Positions 1 to 7,529 are shown, counted from the stretch's first letter. The stretch is DNA of 10,925 bases from an uncultured Porphyromonadaceae bacterium (GCA_900542255.1 UQMR01000073.1:1-10925); one strand, 5' to 3'. A program made the numbers and translations. The notes: a model not told the origin generated them from the sequence alone.

Positions 1-387
1 GTGGTGCCGGCACGTGAGCCGCTTTTTGGATGCGCGCCCTTTGTCGATAACAAAGGTGGGCTTTCCGGCCAGGCGGAAGAGCAGGCGGAGTGTCTTCGTG
101 CGTAAAACATTGTGCAAATCGGCCACGGCATCGATGCCCAAGGCCGATAGCTCTTTATATAATAACCACAGCCCTGCCATCCCTTTGTGCCGGGCTTTTA
201 CGTCGGCGATATATATTTGCAGATTGGCGGGAGCATACATGAAGAGTGATGACGTTACCCGTTGTGTCAGGATTACAAATGTGGTCTCGGGATAGGCTCG
301 ACATACCGAATATATTTGCGGTATGGTCATGGCCACGTCGCCTAACGCCGACAGGCGCATGACAAGCACTTTCTTATACGTTGTCAC
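1..387 (-). CDS. Family 9 glycosyltransferase (heptosyltransferase-like), 3' part outside the window
   Basis: Only the first 129 residues are present; the gene continues past base 1. The N-terminus has a short beta strand followed by MRLSALGDVAMTIPQI, the signature opening of the ADP-heptose:LPS heptosyltransferase family (GT9, GT-B fold), and the pattern of hydrophobic strands, with DAVADLHNVLRTKTLR around residues 86-101, also fits that family. Members transfer a sugar from an activated donor to the lipid A-core region on the cytoplasmic face of the inner membrane. I chose the GTG at 387 because it keeps the strand VTTYKKVLV ahead of the MRLSALGD motif; the next start is ATG at 360, which would cut into that strand. 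The gene follows the DUF4254 gene after 33 bases on the same strand, a pairing common in Bacteroidetes, so the two are probably cotranscribed. The acceptor cannot be deduced. Confidence 0.85.
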   Translation of the reverse strand, partial: MTTYKKVLVMRLSALGDVAMTIPQIYSVCRAYPETTFVILTQRVTSSLFMYAPANLQIYIADVKARHKGMAGLWLLYKELSALGIDAVADLHNVLRTKTLRLLFRLAGKPTFVIDKGRASKKRLTCRHH

Positions 388-420
388 AAGACTGCTGTTT
401 ATCGCTTATGCCCCTGTCGG

Positions 421-1026
421 TTACTTCTTCCCGTATAGTATGGGATTGAGTGCGGGGTCGTTATACATTTTCATCTGTTTATACACCTTCATATACTTGT
501 GTCCGGCTGCAATGTCGGCAATCAGCTGGTCTATCGCCGTGGATAGGTCTTCGCGTTGTTGCAGCAGTACGGCAAGTTTGGCGCGGCACTTCTCTATGTG
601 CTCTTCCGAGGCGTCGTTTCGCTCTACCTCTTGTTGCATGTGATATATCTTCAATGCCAATATAGACAGGCGGTCTATGGCCCAAGCCGGGCTTTCGGTA
701 TTGATGGTGGCATCGGGCAGGGGGGTAACCGCTTTGTACAGGTCGAGGAAGTAGCTGTCTATCAGCTCTACGAGGTCGGTGCGGTCTTGGTTGGAGCGGT
801 CGATGCGACGCTTGATGGCCAATGCCTCTATCGGGTCGATGTCGGGATTGCGGATGATGTCTTCCAAATGCCATTGCACGGCATCGATCCAGTTCTTGGT
901 GAACAGGAGGTTTTCTATCGTACACTCGGGGTAGGGATTCTCTACATGGGCATTTACGTCGTCGTGTTTGTGATACAACGCTGTCGTAGCCTCGAATATA
1001 TGGTTACATGTTTCGCTGATGCTCAT
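421..1026 (-). CDS. DUF4254 domain-containing protein
   Basis: A 201-residue soluble, mostly helical protein without signal peptide or membrane segment. It resembles the DUF4254 family known from Bacteroidetes and a few other phyla: an early NHIFEATTALYHKHDD stretch, then a conserved NLLFTKNWIDAVQWHLEDI region (about residues 38-56), IDPIEALAIKRRIDRSNQDR (about 63-82) and a DLVELIDSYF helix. The C-terminal half (about 125-190) is charged and heptad-like, consistent with helical hairpins or coiled coil. The biochemical role of this family is unknown to me. Its usual place just ahead of a GT9 glycosyltransferase suggests a link with LPS or surface-glycan assembly, but that is inference from neighbourhood. 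The start is the ATG at 1026; a -33/-7 promoter with an overlapping inverted repeat lies some 65-95 bases upstream. Confidence 0.85.
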   Translation of the reverse strand: MSISETCNHIFEATTALYHKHDDVNAHVENPYPECTIENLLFTKNWIDAVQWHLEDIIRNPDIDPIEALAIKRRIDRSNQDRTDLVELIDSYFLDLYKAVTPLPDATINTESPAWAIDRLSILALKIYHMQQEVERNDASEEHIEKCRAKLAVLLQQREDLSTAIDQLIADIAAGHKYMKVYKQMKMYNDPALNPILYGKK

Positions 1027-1090
1027 AATCTTGTATTTTACAATGTTTCACGTTTTATCGTAAGTGCGGACACTCTACACCGCCGATAGG

Positions 1091-1123
1091 CAAATATAGC
1101 ATAAAGCATTTGTATTTGCCAAA
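1091..1123 (-). promoter_or_regulatory. Putative -33/-7 promoter of the DUF4254-GT9 operon
   Basis: Read on the minus strand, TTTG at 1123-1120 is followed after 21 bases by TATATTTG at 1098-1091, matching the Bacteroidetes sigma-ABfr consensus TTTG / TAnnTTTG. Transcription would start near 1084, giving a leader of about 58 bases before the ATG at 1026. A second TATATTTG at 1127-1120 has no well-placed -33 partner and probably serves as the -33 region here. Confidence 0.55.
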
Positions 1124-1134
1124 TATATTGGCAA
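1116..1134. repeat. Perfect 7-bp inverted repeat overlapping the DUF4254 promoter, candidate operator
   Basis: TTGCCAA (1116-1122), a 5-base ATATA centre, then TTGGCAA (1128-1134). The arms are perfect complements, and the size and symmetry fit a dimeric DNA-binding regulator. It covers the presumed -33 element of the leftward promoter. I do not recognise it as the site of a particular family; it is not the TTGTGA-type Rex site or the TTGAT-type FNR site. Confidence 0.5.
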
Positions 1135-1208
1135 TTTGTTGCATCACTTCTGCACAAGAATTTTTATAAAGTCGTTACACTTTTGATAATCAGCGGTATA
1201 TGATGCCG

Positions 1209-1238
1209 CCTCCGATGGCAGGCCGGTCGCATCGGAGG
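1209..1238. other. Orphan GC-rich hairpin between the two divergent promoters
   Basis: CCTCCGATG (1209-1217) pairs perfectly with CATCGGAGG (1230-1238) around a 12-base loop. On the plus strand it is followed by TTGCTTTTGG, so it looks like a modest terminator, yet no rightward gene ends here. It could end an antisense or small RNA, insulate the two promoters, or be a decayed remnant. Confidence 0.35.
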
Positions 1239-1379
1239 TTGCTTTTGGTAGAGTAGCTTCTTTTTTCGCCGTTGGGATATAAAGGTTTTTGCTGCGATAA
1301 GTTGTAAGTAGTAGAATGGGCTGTAAATCAGTGGTATAAAAATATTTTAGAAGAGCGTTGTATTTTTGTGGCAATAAAT

Positions 1380-1409
1380 TTTGACATTTATGGAATTTCG
1401 GTATCTTTG
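1380..1409 (+). promoter_or_regulatory. Putative -33/-7 promoter of pflB
   Basis: TTTG at 1380-1383 (within TTTTGACA) and TATCTTTG at 1402-1409 are separated by 18 bases and match the Bacteroidetes TTTG / TAnnTTTG consensus. Transcription would start near 1416, leaving a leader of about 145 bases before the pflB ATG. Confidence 0.65.
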
Positions 1410-1448
1410 TGGTTGCAGGAAAATACTACGAAATAACGGTTCTTCACG

Positions 1449-1499
1449 ATGCCGGAAGCCGCTGCCGGTGCTTCTGTGCGTTACCTTTCGCTTCTGTAA
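1449..1499 (+). other. Possible 16-codon upstream reading frame in the pflB leader
   Basis: An ATG at 1449 opens a 16-codon frame (MPEAAAGASVRYLSLL) ending in TAA at 1497-1499, inside the predicted pflB leader. It is followed by a 5-codon frame (1503-1520) whose TGA overlaps the ATG of a 21-codon frame (1517-1582); the last runs across the pflB start in another frame. No Shine-Dalgarno is seen. These may be chance frames or may modulate pflB translation; the sequence does not decide. Confidence 0.2.
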
Positions 1500-1559
1500 A
1501 TCATGGTTTACGGAGTATGATAAGCAAAATTGAACGAAAAAGATTTTTTTTGAACGACT

Positions 1560-3788
1560 ATGGAAAAGACAATGCAATTTAAGCCCGGTGTGTGGGAAAA
1601 TGAAATTAATGTAGGCGACTTTGTACGTAAGAATATCACTCCGTACGAAGGCGACGCATCGTTCCTTGCAGGTCCTACCGAGCGCACGCTCAAAGTGTGG
1701 GAAAAGTGCAAAGAGGCGCTTGCCGAAGAACGCAAGAATGGAGGTGTGCGAGCCATCGATAACCATACCATCTCGACAATCACATCGCATAAGGCCGGAT
1801 ATATAGACCGCGAAAATGAGCTGATTGTGGGCTTGCAGACCGATATGCTGCTCAAACGTGCCATAAAACCCTTCGGTGGTATCAAGGTGGTGGAGAAGGC
1901 CTGCCATGAGCATGGCTTGGAACTGGACGAGCATGTAAAGGAGATATTTACCCACTATCGCAAAACGCATAACGATGGTGTTTTCGACGCATATACCGAG
2001 GAGATACGTACCTACCGTTCTCTCGGTTTCCTGACAGGATTGCCCGATAATTATGCCCGCGGCCGTATCATAGGCGACTATCGCCGGCTTGCACTGTACG
2101 GTATAGACCGCCTTATAGAGGTGAAGCGTGCCGATTTGCACGGACTTACAGGCCCCATGACCGAGGCCCGCGTGCGATTGCGCGAGGAGGTTGCCGAGCA
2201 AATACATGCCCTCGAAGCGATGAAAGAGATGGGCAGCTACTACGGACTGGACCTGGGCCGTCCCGCAACGACGGCGCAAGAGGCCGTGCAATGGGTCTAT
2301 ATGGCATACCTCGCAGCTGTCAAGGAGCAGGACGGGGCAGCGATGTCGTTGGGTAACGTATCGTCGTTCCTCGATATTTATATAGAGTATGATTTGGCTC
2401 ACGGCAATATAGATGAGAGCTTTGCCCAAGAACTCATAGACCAGTTTGTCATAAAACTGCGCATGGTGCGTCACTTGCGCATGGATAGCTATAACGAGAT
2501 TTTTGCCGGCGACGCCACGTGGGTAACCGAGTCGATAGGCGGTCGTCTCAATGATGGCCGTACGAAAGTGACAAAGACTTCGTTCCGTTTCTTGCAGACG
2601 CTCTATAACTTAGGCCCTGCCCCCGAGCCCAATATGACCATTTTGTGGAGTCCCGAGCTGCCCGAAGGGTTCAAACGTTTCTGTACACAAGTCTCTATCG
2701 ACACCTCGGCCATACAATATGAAAACGACGACCTGATGCGTGAGGTGCGCAAGACCGACGACTACGGTATTGCCTGCTGCGTGTCGTTCCAGGAGATAGG
2801 GCGCAGCATACAGTTCTTCGGCGCACGTGCCAACTTGGCCAAGGCGCTGTTGCTTGCCATCAATGGCGGACGTTGTGAAAACACGGGTACTGTCATGGTA
2901 AAAGATATTCCGGTGCTGAAAAACGACCTCCTCGACTATGACGAGGTGATGGAAAACTACAAGAAGGTACTGGCCCAGATTGCCCGCGTATATAACGAGG
3001 CGATGAATATCATACATTACATGCACGACAAGTACTACTACGAGAAGGCTCAGATGGCACTCATCGATACCGACCCGCACATCAATCTCGCTTATGGTGT
3101 GGCTGGTCTCTCCATTGCGGCCGATTCGCTCTCGGCCATCAAGTATGCCCGTGTAAAAGCACGCCGCAATGAGATAGGGCTCACGGAAGGATTTGATATA
3201 GAGGGAGAATTCCCCTGCTATGGAAACGACGACGACCGTGCCGACAGCATCGCTGTATGGTTGACACACTATTTCAGCAACGAGTTGAAGAAATATCCCG
3301 TATATCGCAATGCAGAGCCTACGATGTCGATACTCACCATTACATCGAATGTCATGTATGGCAAGAAGACCGGTGCGACACCCGACGGCCGCGAGCGCGG
3401 CGTCGCATTTGCCCCCGGTGCCAATCCTATGCACGGACGCGATAACCACGGTGCCATTGCATCCTTGTCGTCGGTTGCCAAGCTCAGCTATGAGGATGCC
3501 CTCGATGGCATAAGCAATACCTTCTCTATCATACCCAAGTCGTTGGGCGCCACACGGGAAGACCGTGTAGATAATCTTATCACGCTCATCGACGGATATT
3601 TCAAGAAGAAAGCCCATCACCTCAATGTCAATGTGCTCAATCGCGAGATGCTCGAAGATGCCATGGAGCACCCCGAGAACTACCCGCAGCTTACTATCCG
3701 CGTGTCGGGCTATGCGGTCAATTTTGTACGGTTGAGCCGGGCACACCAGTTGGAGGTTATCTCGCGTAGTTTCCACGACCACTTCTGA
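1560..3788 (+). CDS. pflB: Formate acetyltransferase (pyruvate formate-lyase)
   Basis: This 742-residue glycyl-radical enzyme cleaves pyruvate with CoA to acetyl-CoA and formate in the cytoplasm of anaerobic cells. All the decisive marks are present: the adjacent catalytic cysteines Cys406-Cys407 in [10 protein letters not shown], matching Cys418-419 of the E. coli enzyme, and the radical-bearing Gly717 in RVSGYAVNF. Exactly 25 residues follow that glycine, as in E. coli PflB. The PFL-type N-terminal domain opens with [20 protein letters not shown], and the length is close to the usual 740-760. The pyruvate/CoA reading, rather than glycerol dehydratase or another family member, rests on the Cys-Cys pair and the [20 protein letters not shown] block. 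The first ATG is used; a second at 1572 would remove only four residues. The gene has its own promoter at 1380-1409 and is followed by its activase. Confidence 0.97.
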   Translation: MEKTMQFKPGVWENEINVGDFVRKNITPYEGDASFLAGPTERTLKVWEKCKEALAEERKNGGVRAIDNHTISTITSHKAGYIDRENELIVGLQTDMLLKRAIKPFGGIKVVEKACHEHGLELDEHVKEIFTHYRKTHNDGVFDAYTEEIRTYRSLGFLTGLPDNYARGRIIGDYRRLALYGIDRLIEVKRADLHGLTGPMTEARVRLREEVAEQIHALEAMKEMGSYYGLDLGRPATTAQEAVQWVYMAYLAAVKEQDGAAMSLGNVSSFLDIYIEYDLAHGNIDESFAQELIDQFVIKLRMVRHLRMDSYNEIFAGDATWVTESIGGRLNDGRTKVTKTSFRFLQTLYNLGPAPEPNMTILWSPELPEGFKRFCTQVSIDTSAIQYENDDLMREVRKTDDYGIACCVSFQEIGRSIQFFGARANLAKALLLAINGGRCENTGTVMVKDIPVLKNDLLDYDEVMENYKKVLAQIARVYNEAMNIIHYMHDKYYYEKAQMALIDTDPHINLAYGVAGLSIAADSLSAIKYARVKARRNEIGLTEGFDIEGEFPCYGNDDDRADSIAVWLTHYFSNELKKYPVYRNAEPTMSILTITSNVMYGKKTGATPDGRERGVAFAPGANPMHGRDNHGAIASLSSVAKLSYEDALDGISNTFSIIPKSLGATREDRVDNLITLIDGYFKKKAHHLNVNVLNREMLEDAMEHPENYPQLTIRVSGYAVNFVRLSRAHQLEVISRSFHDHF

Positions 3789-3808
3789 TGCTTGCATCGG
3801 TTATATAT

Positions 3809-3843
3809 AACTTTGCCGGATGGGTTTTCTCTCCGGCAAAGTT
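3809..3843 (+). terminator. Hairpin between pflB and pflA, terminator or attenuator
   Basis: AACTTTGCCGGA (3809-3820) and TCCGGCAAAGTT (3832-3843) form a perfect 12-bp stem with an 11-base loop, followed by TGTTGTTT. The T-run is interrupted, so termination may be partial. It lies 20 bases after the pflB stop. I see no convincing promoter between it and pflA, so read-through or protection of the pflB 3' end could set a high pflB to pflA ratio. Confidence 0.7.
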
Positions 3844-3904
3844 TGTTGTTTAGAAAGAGACAAGAATAGCATACAGTCACCTCTTATAATCATCGCATCC
3901 TGTT

Positions 3905-4675
3905 ATGAATGAGACTTCTGCCATACAACCCGCATCGGCCGGCATGCCATTGCTGCGCGTCCATTCGTACGAATCGTTAGGAACATACGACGGCCCCGGC
4001 ATACGCCTTGTCGTTTTTTTGCAGGGCTGTAATTTCCGTTGCCTTTATTGTGCAAATCCCGATACGATTGCCATGCAAGGCGGTACGCTCACGCCGATAG
4101 ACGAGATTGTGCAGAAGGCTCTCAACGAAAAGCCTTTCTTCGGGAAGAAGGGGGGGGTGACATTTAGCGGCGGAGAGCCTACATTGCAATCGGAAGCGCT
4201 TATCCCTCTGGTCGATGCGTTGCATGAGCACGGAATCAATGTTTGCATCGATACCAATGGTGGCGTACATACCGAAGCCGCCCGTGAGCTGTATCGTCGT
4301 GTCGACCTTGTGCTGCTCGATGTGAAGCAATTCGACAACCTGCGGCATCGTAATCTCACCGGGCGCGACAATGCCGACACTCTGGCTACCGCGGCTTTTC
4401 TTGCCGAGGTGGGGACGCCCTTCTGGCTGCGATATGTATTGGTGCCCGGTTATAGTGACGCCCCTGCCGACATAGAGGCTCTTTGCCGTCACTTACAGCA
4501 AAACACGGCTTTGCAGCGCGTGGAAATCCTTCCCTATCACACCCTCGGTATGCACAAGTATGAGCCTCTCGGCATGGAGTATAAGCTCAAAGATGTACCG
4601 TATAATACCCCGCAACAGTTGGAGGCTGCGCGAGAACTCTTTGCGCGGTATTTTGCCGACGTGCGGGTCAACTGA
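3905..4675 (+). CDS. pflA: Pyruvate formate-lyase-activating enzyme (radical SAM)
   Basis: The 256-residue product is the activase that uses a 4Fe-4S cluster and S-adenosylmethionine to draw a hydrogen atom from the radical glycine of PflB. The cluster-binding CxxxCxxC motif is GCNFRCLYC with Cys42, Cys46 and Cys49. It is preceded by HSYESLGTYDGPGIR, the typical activase opening, and followed by the SAM-binding FSGGEP (Gly89-Gly90-Glu91). There is no extra ferredoxin-like insert of the kind found in activases of other glycyl-radical enzymes, which supports assignment to PflB. The first ATG gives a 13-residue extension compared with the E. coli enzyme; ATG at 3944 (MPLLRVHSYES) is an alternative start giving 243 residues. 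It follows pflB by 116 bases with a hairpin between, and ends at a strong terminator. No formate channel gene is next to it. Confidence 0.96.
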   Translation: MNETSAIQPASAGMPLLRVHSYESLGTYDGPGIRLVVFLQGCNFRCLYCANPDTIAMQGGTLTPIDEIVQKALNEKPFFGKKGGVTFSGGEPTLQSEALIPLVDALHEHGINVCIDTNGGVHTEAARELYRRVDLVLLDVKQFDNLRHRNLTGRDNADTLATAAFLAEVGTPFWLRYVLVPGYSDAPADIEALCRHLQQNTALQRVEILPYHTLGMHKYEPLGMEYKLKDVPYNTPQQLEAARELFARYFADVRVN

Positions 4676-4711
4676 TTCTTGTCCGATAGAGTGAAGTGAA
4701 CCTTATAAGAC

Positions 4712-4751
4712 AAACGGTGTGCATTCGTCTATGGAATGCACACCGTTTTTT
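4712..4751 (+). terminator. Strong intrinsic terminator after pflA
   Basis: AAACGGTGTGCATTC (4712-4726) pairs perfectly over 15 bp with 4734-4748, with a 7-base loop and a six-T run at 4746-4751. Read on the minus strand the stem is followed by TTTGTCTT, so it may also stop the convergent aminopeptidase/carbonic-anhydrase operon. The 100 bases between it and the next gene (4752-4852) show nothing else I can name. Confidence 0.9.
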
Positions 4752-4852
4752 GATAAAATCCGGTATTTGCTTGCCCTTGTTGCGGCGATTTCCTGTAAGG
4801 AGAACCGGCGGTCAATCGGGAAAATGTGCCGGAGGGGTACCGGTAGGAGATA

Positions 4853-5374
4853 CTATTCTTCTTCGCTGTACCAGCGCGAATACATTAGATAGTTGTGGGC
4901 TATCTTTTGGTTTATCTCTTTCGACTGTTGCGGGTCGACCATCTTTATAAACTTGGCTGGCGCGCCACCCCATAGTTCGCCGGGCTTGATAACCGTTTTG
5001 CTCAGTACGACTGCACCGGCGGCCACTATTGCGCCTTCGCCCACCACGGCATGGTCGAGGATGACCGAACCCATGCCCACCAGCGCGCCGTCCTTGATGG
5101 TGGCGCCGTGGATGGTGACGTTATGACCTATCGAGACATCGTTGCCTATCTCAATGGTCGATTTCTCGTAAAGCGTGTGCAGCACGCTGCCGTCTTGTAT
5201 GTTGACACGGTTGCCTATGCGTATGGAGTTGACGTCGCCGCGCAGTACGGTGCCGAACCAGATGCTGCATTCGTCGCCCATTATTACATCGCCTATGATG
5301 GCGGCGTTGTCGGCAAGGAAACAATCTTTGCCCATTTGCGGCGTGAAGCCGCGTACTTTCTTGATGAGTGCCAT
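4853..5374 (-). CDS. Gamma-class carbonic anhydrase-like hexapeptide-repeat protein
   Basis: The 173-residue product is a left-handed beta-helix protein: from about residue 20 to 125 it is a run of hexapeptide repeats (IIGDVI, SIWFGT, IRIGNR, IEIGND, ALVGMG, AIVAAG), followed by a C-terminal helix. Family members form trimers with a metal site between subunits. The ligand pattern of the archetype Cam is kept: His66, and His84 and His89 with the expected five-residue spacing in SIGHNVTIHG. Arg45 and Asp47 (LRGDV) and Gln60 are also in place, so carbonic-anhydrase activity is possible. Many members (YrdA, PaaY type) lack the acidic loop of Cam and have weak or unknown activity, so the substrate stays open. 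It starts 40 bases after the aminopeptidase gene on the same strand and is probably cotranscribed from that promoter. Confidence 0.88.
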   Translation of the reverse strand: MALIKKVRGFTPQMGKDCFLADNAAIIGDVIMGDECSIWFGTVLRGDVNSIRIGNRVNIQDGSVLHTLYEKSTIEIGNDVSIGHNVTIHGATIKDGALVGMGSVILDHAVVGEGAIVAAGAVVLSKTVIKPGELWGGAPAKFIKMVDPQQSKEINQKIAHNYLMYSRWYSEEE

Positions 5375-5414
5375 ATTTTACAGGGTTTAGGTTTGTCGTA
5401 TGTATAATGTAATC

Positions 5415-7187
5415 TTAGAGGGCCGATGTCGCTTCGAGCAGCCATTTGCATTCGTCCGATGTGAGCGAGCCTTTCAGCTTGTCGTATACCATGCGGTGGT
5501 AGTCGTTTATCCAGGCAATCTCGTGGGGCGACAGGATGGAGATATCGAGAGCGCGTTTGTCGAACGGGAAGAGTGTGAGCGGCTCGAACCGGTAGAACTT
5601 GCCGAAATCGGTCTCTTTGTCTTCTACGGTCAATAGCAGATTCTCGTGCCGGATGCCATATTCTCCGGTGCGGTACAATCCCGGTTCGCAAGAGGTAATC
5701 ATGCCCGGAACCAGCGCGACGGGGTTTTCTTGCAACCTGATGCTTTGAGGCCCCTCGTGTACGTTCAGGAAATGCCCTACGCCATGGCCCGTACCGTGCA
5801 GGTAGGTGAGGCCCTCGTTCCAAAGCGGTTCGCGGGCCAACACGTCGAGTTGCGCCCCGCGTGTTCCCTGCGGGAAACGACAGAGCGAGAGGGCGATATG
5901 TCCTTTCAATACCAAGGTGAAATCCCGTTTCTGCCGGGGTGTGAGCGACCCTATTACAAAAGTGCGCGTGATATCGGTCGTGCCGTCGAGGTATTGTGCC
6001 CCCGAATCGACCAGCAGAAAGCCTTTCCGTGTAATCTTCGCGTCGCTCTCGGGTGTTGCTGTATAGTGTACGATTGCGCCGTGCTCGTTGAAGCCGGCAA
6101 TGGTATCGAAGCTCTCGTCGACAAACAGCTCTTGCTCGGCTCTGTATGCACGCAGCTGCTTGGCCGCGCTTATTTCGGTGACGTTGCCGGTATCTATATT
6201 GTTGTCGAGCCAGCGGAAGAAACGTATCAGGGCTACGCCGTCGCGTATCATGGCGTGGCGCAGACCATCTATCTGCACTTTGTTTTTCACCGCTTTCAGC
6301 GTGGCGATAGGCGAGGCGGCTCTTACGACGCCGGTGTTGAGTGCCCGGGCAAGTGCATAGTTGGTTTTGGCGGGGTCTATCAGGACATTCTTCTGTATAT
6401 GGCCGGCAAAATCGAAAACGGCAGAGTAGGGCATGCTCTCTATGCCCTCTTCTTGTAGATAGGCTTTCCCGGCAGCATCTATTTTCCGTTCATCGATAAA
6501 GAGGATGCGCCGTTCGTCGTCGATGTAGGCGTATGCTATCGTTACCGGGTTGCAGTGTACATCGCAACCGCGTATGTTGAACAACCATGCGATTTCGTCG
6601 AGTGCGGCCAATAGTAGGGCGTCGGCCCCGGCGCGACGTGTCAGGTCGAGCGCGCGCGATACTTTCGAGGCGGTATCTTCGCCGCAATATTTCAAATCAT
6701 GTACAAAGAAGGGGTGTTGCGGAATCTCGGGGCGCTCCTTCCATATATGCTCATAGGGGGTGAAGTCGTTTTTGAGTTGCAACCCTTGGGCTGCAAAAAC
6801 CTTTTGCATTGCCTCTACGGCGGTTACCGGAAAGAGCTCTCCGTCGATGGCAACGGTAGCCTGACCGGGTAAAACAGTTGTGAGCCATTCTGTATAAGAG
6901 GGCGTGTCGGGAAGCCCCTCTTTGAAAAGTTTTATCCCCGATTCGGCCAATTGCTCGTCGGCTTGCAGGAAGTAGCGCGAGTCGGTCCATAATCCGGCCT
7001 CTTGCAACGTAACGACAACGGTACCTGCCGACCCGTCAAACCCGCTTATCCATGTACGGAAATCCCAGTGTTCGGCATAATACTCGCTTTGGTGAGGGTC
7101 GGTGCCCGGAATGATATAGGCGTCTATCCCAAGCGATGCCATTTCGGCTCGCAGAGTGGCAAGACGCGATGAAATTTCTGTTCCCAT
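5415..7187 (-). CDS. Xaa-Pro aminopeptidase (M24B, aminopeptidase P family)
   Basis: This 590-residue cytoplasmic metallopeptidase removes an N-terminal residue that precedes proline. It has the long eukaryote-like layout: two creatinase-type N-terminal domains (about 1-140 and 150-305), a pitta-bread catalytic domain (about 310-525) and a C-terminal APP extension (about 530-590). All five metal ligands are visible: Asp394 and Asp405 in DSGAQYLDGTTDITRTF, His468 in HGTGHGVG, Glu501 in CEPGLY and Glu515 in GIRHENL. His464 and His477, also conserved, are present. The length is that of Bacteroidetes homologues and of human XPNPEP1 rather than the roughly 440 residues of E. coli PepP, so I leave the symbol empty. 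No signal peptide is seen. The ATG at 7187 follows a -7-like box at 7217-7210, and the carbonic-anhydrase-like gene lies 40 bases downstream. Confidence 0.95.
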   Translation of the reverse strand: MGTEISSRLATLRAEMASLGIDAYIIPGTDPHQSEYYAEHWDFRTWISGFDGSAGTVVVTLQEAGLWTDSRYFLQADEQLAESGIKLFKEGLPDTPSYTEWLTTVLPGQATVAIDGELFPVTAVEAMQKVFAAQGLQLKNDFTPYEHIWKERPEIPQHPFFVHDLKYCGEDTASKVSRALDLTRRAGADALLLAALDEIAWLFNIRGCDVHCNPVTIAYAYIDDERRILFIDERKIDAAGKAYLQEEGIESMPYSAVFDFAGHIQKNVLIDPAKTNYALARALNTGVVRAASPIATLKAVKNKVQIDGLRHAMIRDGVALIRFFRWLDNNIDTGNVTEISAAKQLRAYRAEQELFVDESFDTIAGFNEHGAIVHYTATPESDAKITRKGFLLVDSGAQYLDGTTDITRTFVIGSLTPRQKRDFTLVLKGHIALSLCRFPQGTRGAQLDVLAREPLWNEGLTYLHGTGHGVGHFLNVHEGPQSIRLQENPVALVPGMITSCEPGLYRTGEYGIRHENLLLTVEDKETDFGKFYRFEPLTLFPFDKRALDISILSPHEIAWINDYHRMVYDKLKGSLTSDECKWLLEATSAL

Positions 7188-7209
7188 AAAGGTGCTATAT
7201 AAATGTATG

Positions 7210-7217
7210 CAAAGTTA
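7210..7217 (-). promoter_or_regulatory. Putative -7 box of the aminopeptidase operon
   Basis: On the minus strand TAACTTTG matches the Bacteroidetes -7 consensus TAnnTTTG exactly, 22 bases before the ATG at 7187. The -33 region is weak (a TTTTC at 7240-7236 with 18-base spacing). Transcription would start about 15 bases ahead of the gene, giving a very short leader. Confidence 0.5.
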
Positions 7218-7451
7218 CGTTTTTTGCCCGATAAAGAAAATAGCAATGCGGGCACATGTGTATATTGCTGCGAAAAATATGCCGCTCGATGGCAAAATCC
7301 CCCTCCGATAGCTTTTGTAAGCGATTGTAGGAGGGTGTATTTTATGTGACAGTCTCTGTGTGTAATGGAAAACGCATATCGCTGTAAGGTGGTTGCTTGG
7401 GGTGAAATGGGGCTATGCGAGAAAAACTTTTTATTTTTCTGTGTCGATATT

Positions 7452-7482
7452 TTTGATATTAGAGAAACAATGCGTAATTTTG
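7452..7482 (+). promoter_or_regulatory. Putative -33/-7 promoter of rpsU
   Basis: TTTG at 7452-7455 and TAATTTTG at 7475-7482 with a 19-base spacer fit the Bacteroidetes consensus closely. Transcription would begin near 7489, giving an A/T-rich leader of about 40 bases with no Shine-Dalgarno. Confidence 0.65.
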
Positions 7483-7529
7483 CCGCACTTTTCGTGAAGT
7501 GAAAGAATTAAAAATAATATATAACAGCT

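Larger units (their letters stand above)
1027..1559. other. 533-base divergent intergenic region between DUF4254 and pflB
   Basis: From left to right it holds the leader and promoter of the leftward operon (1027-1123), overlapping inverted repeats (1089-1134), and a 9-bp GC-rich hairpin (1209-1217 with 1230-1238, loop of 12) that belongs to no visible gene. A rightward promoter (1380-1409) and the pflB leader (about 1416-1559) follow. I see no convincing protein gene or tRNA in it. A 76-codon open frame on the minus strand (1374 to 1144) begins only with TTG, has no promoter and no familiar motif. Confidence 0.6.
7188..7529. other. 342-base divergent intergenic region between the aminopeptidase gene and rpsU
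   Basis: It holds the leftward -7 box (7217-7210), a composite hairpin (7301-7335) and the rpsU promoter (7452-7482). In the hairpin CCCTCC (7301-7306) pairs with GGAGGG (7330-7335); inside it GCTT (7311-7314) pairs with AAGC (7319-7322) around a TTGT loop, with a mismatch and a 3-base bulge between the two stems. No protein gene is supported between 7218 and 7450. The hairpin may belong to a small RNA or an antisense transcript end, but I cannot name it. Confidence 0.5.

Noticed and set aside
1144..1374. 76-codon open frame on the minus strand between DUF4254 and pflB
   Set aside because: It can begin only at a TTG, lacks a promoter, contains the orphan hairpin and has no recognisable motif.
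1347..2474. 375-codon open frame antisense to pflB
   Set aside because: It lies entirely against the strongly supported pflB gene and its leader; the translation has no known motif and an odd Cys/His/Tyr-rich composition typical of antisense frames.
2610..3797. 395-codon open frame antisense to the 3' half of pflB
   Set aside because: Shadow of a conserved gene in high-third-position-bias codons; no domain seen.
3844..3904. Separate promoter for pflA
   Set aside because: A TTTG occurs at 3842-3845 but no TAnnTTTG box lies at a suitable distance.
4696..4950. 84-codon plus-strand open frame after pflA
   Set aside because: It begins inside the region of the pflA terminator, runs over that hairpin and ends against the carbonic-anhydrase-like gene.
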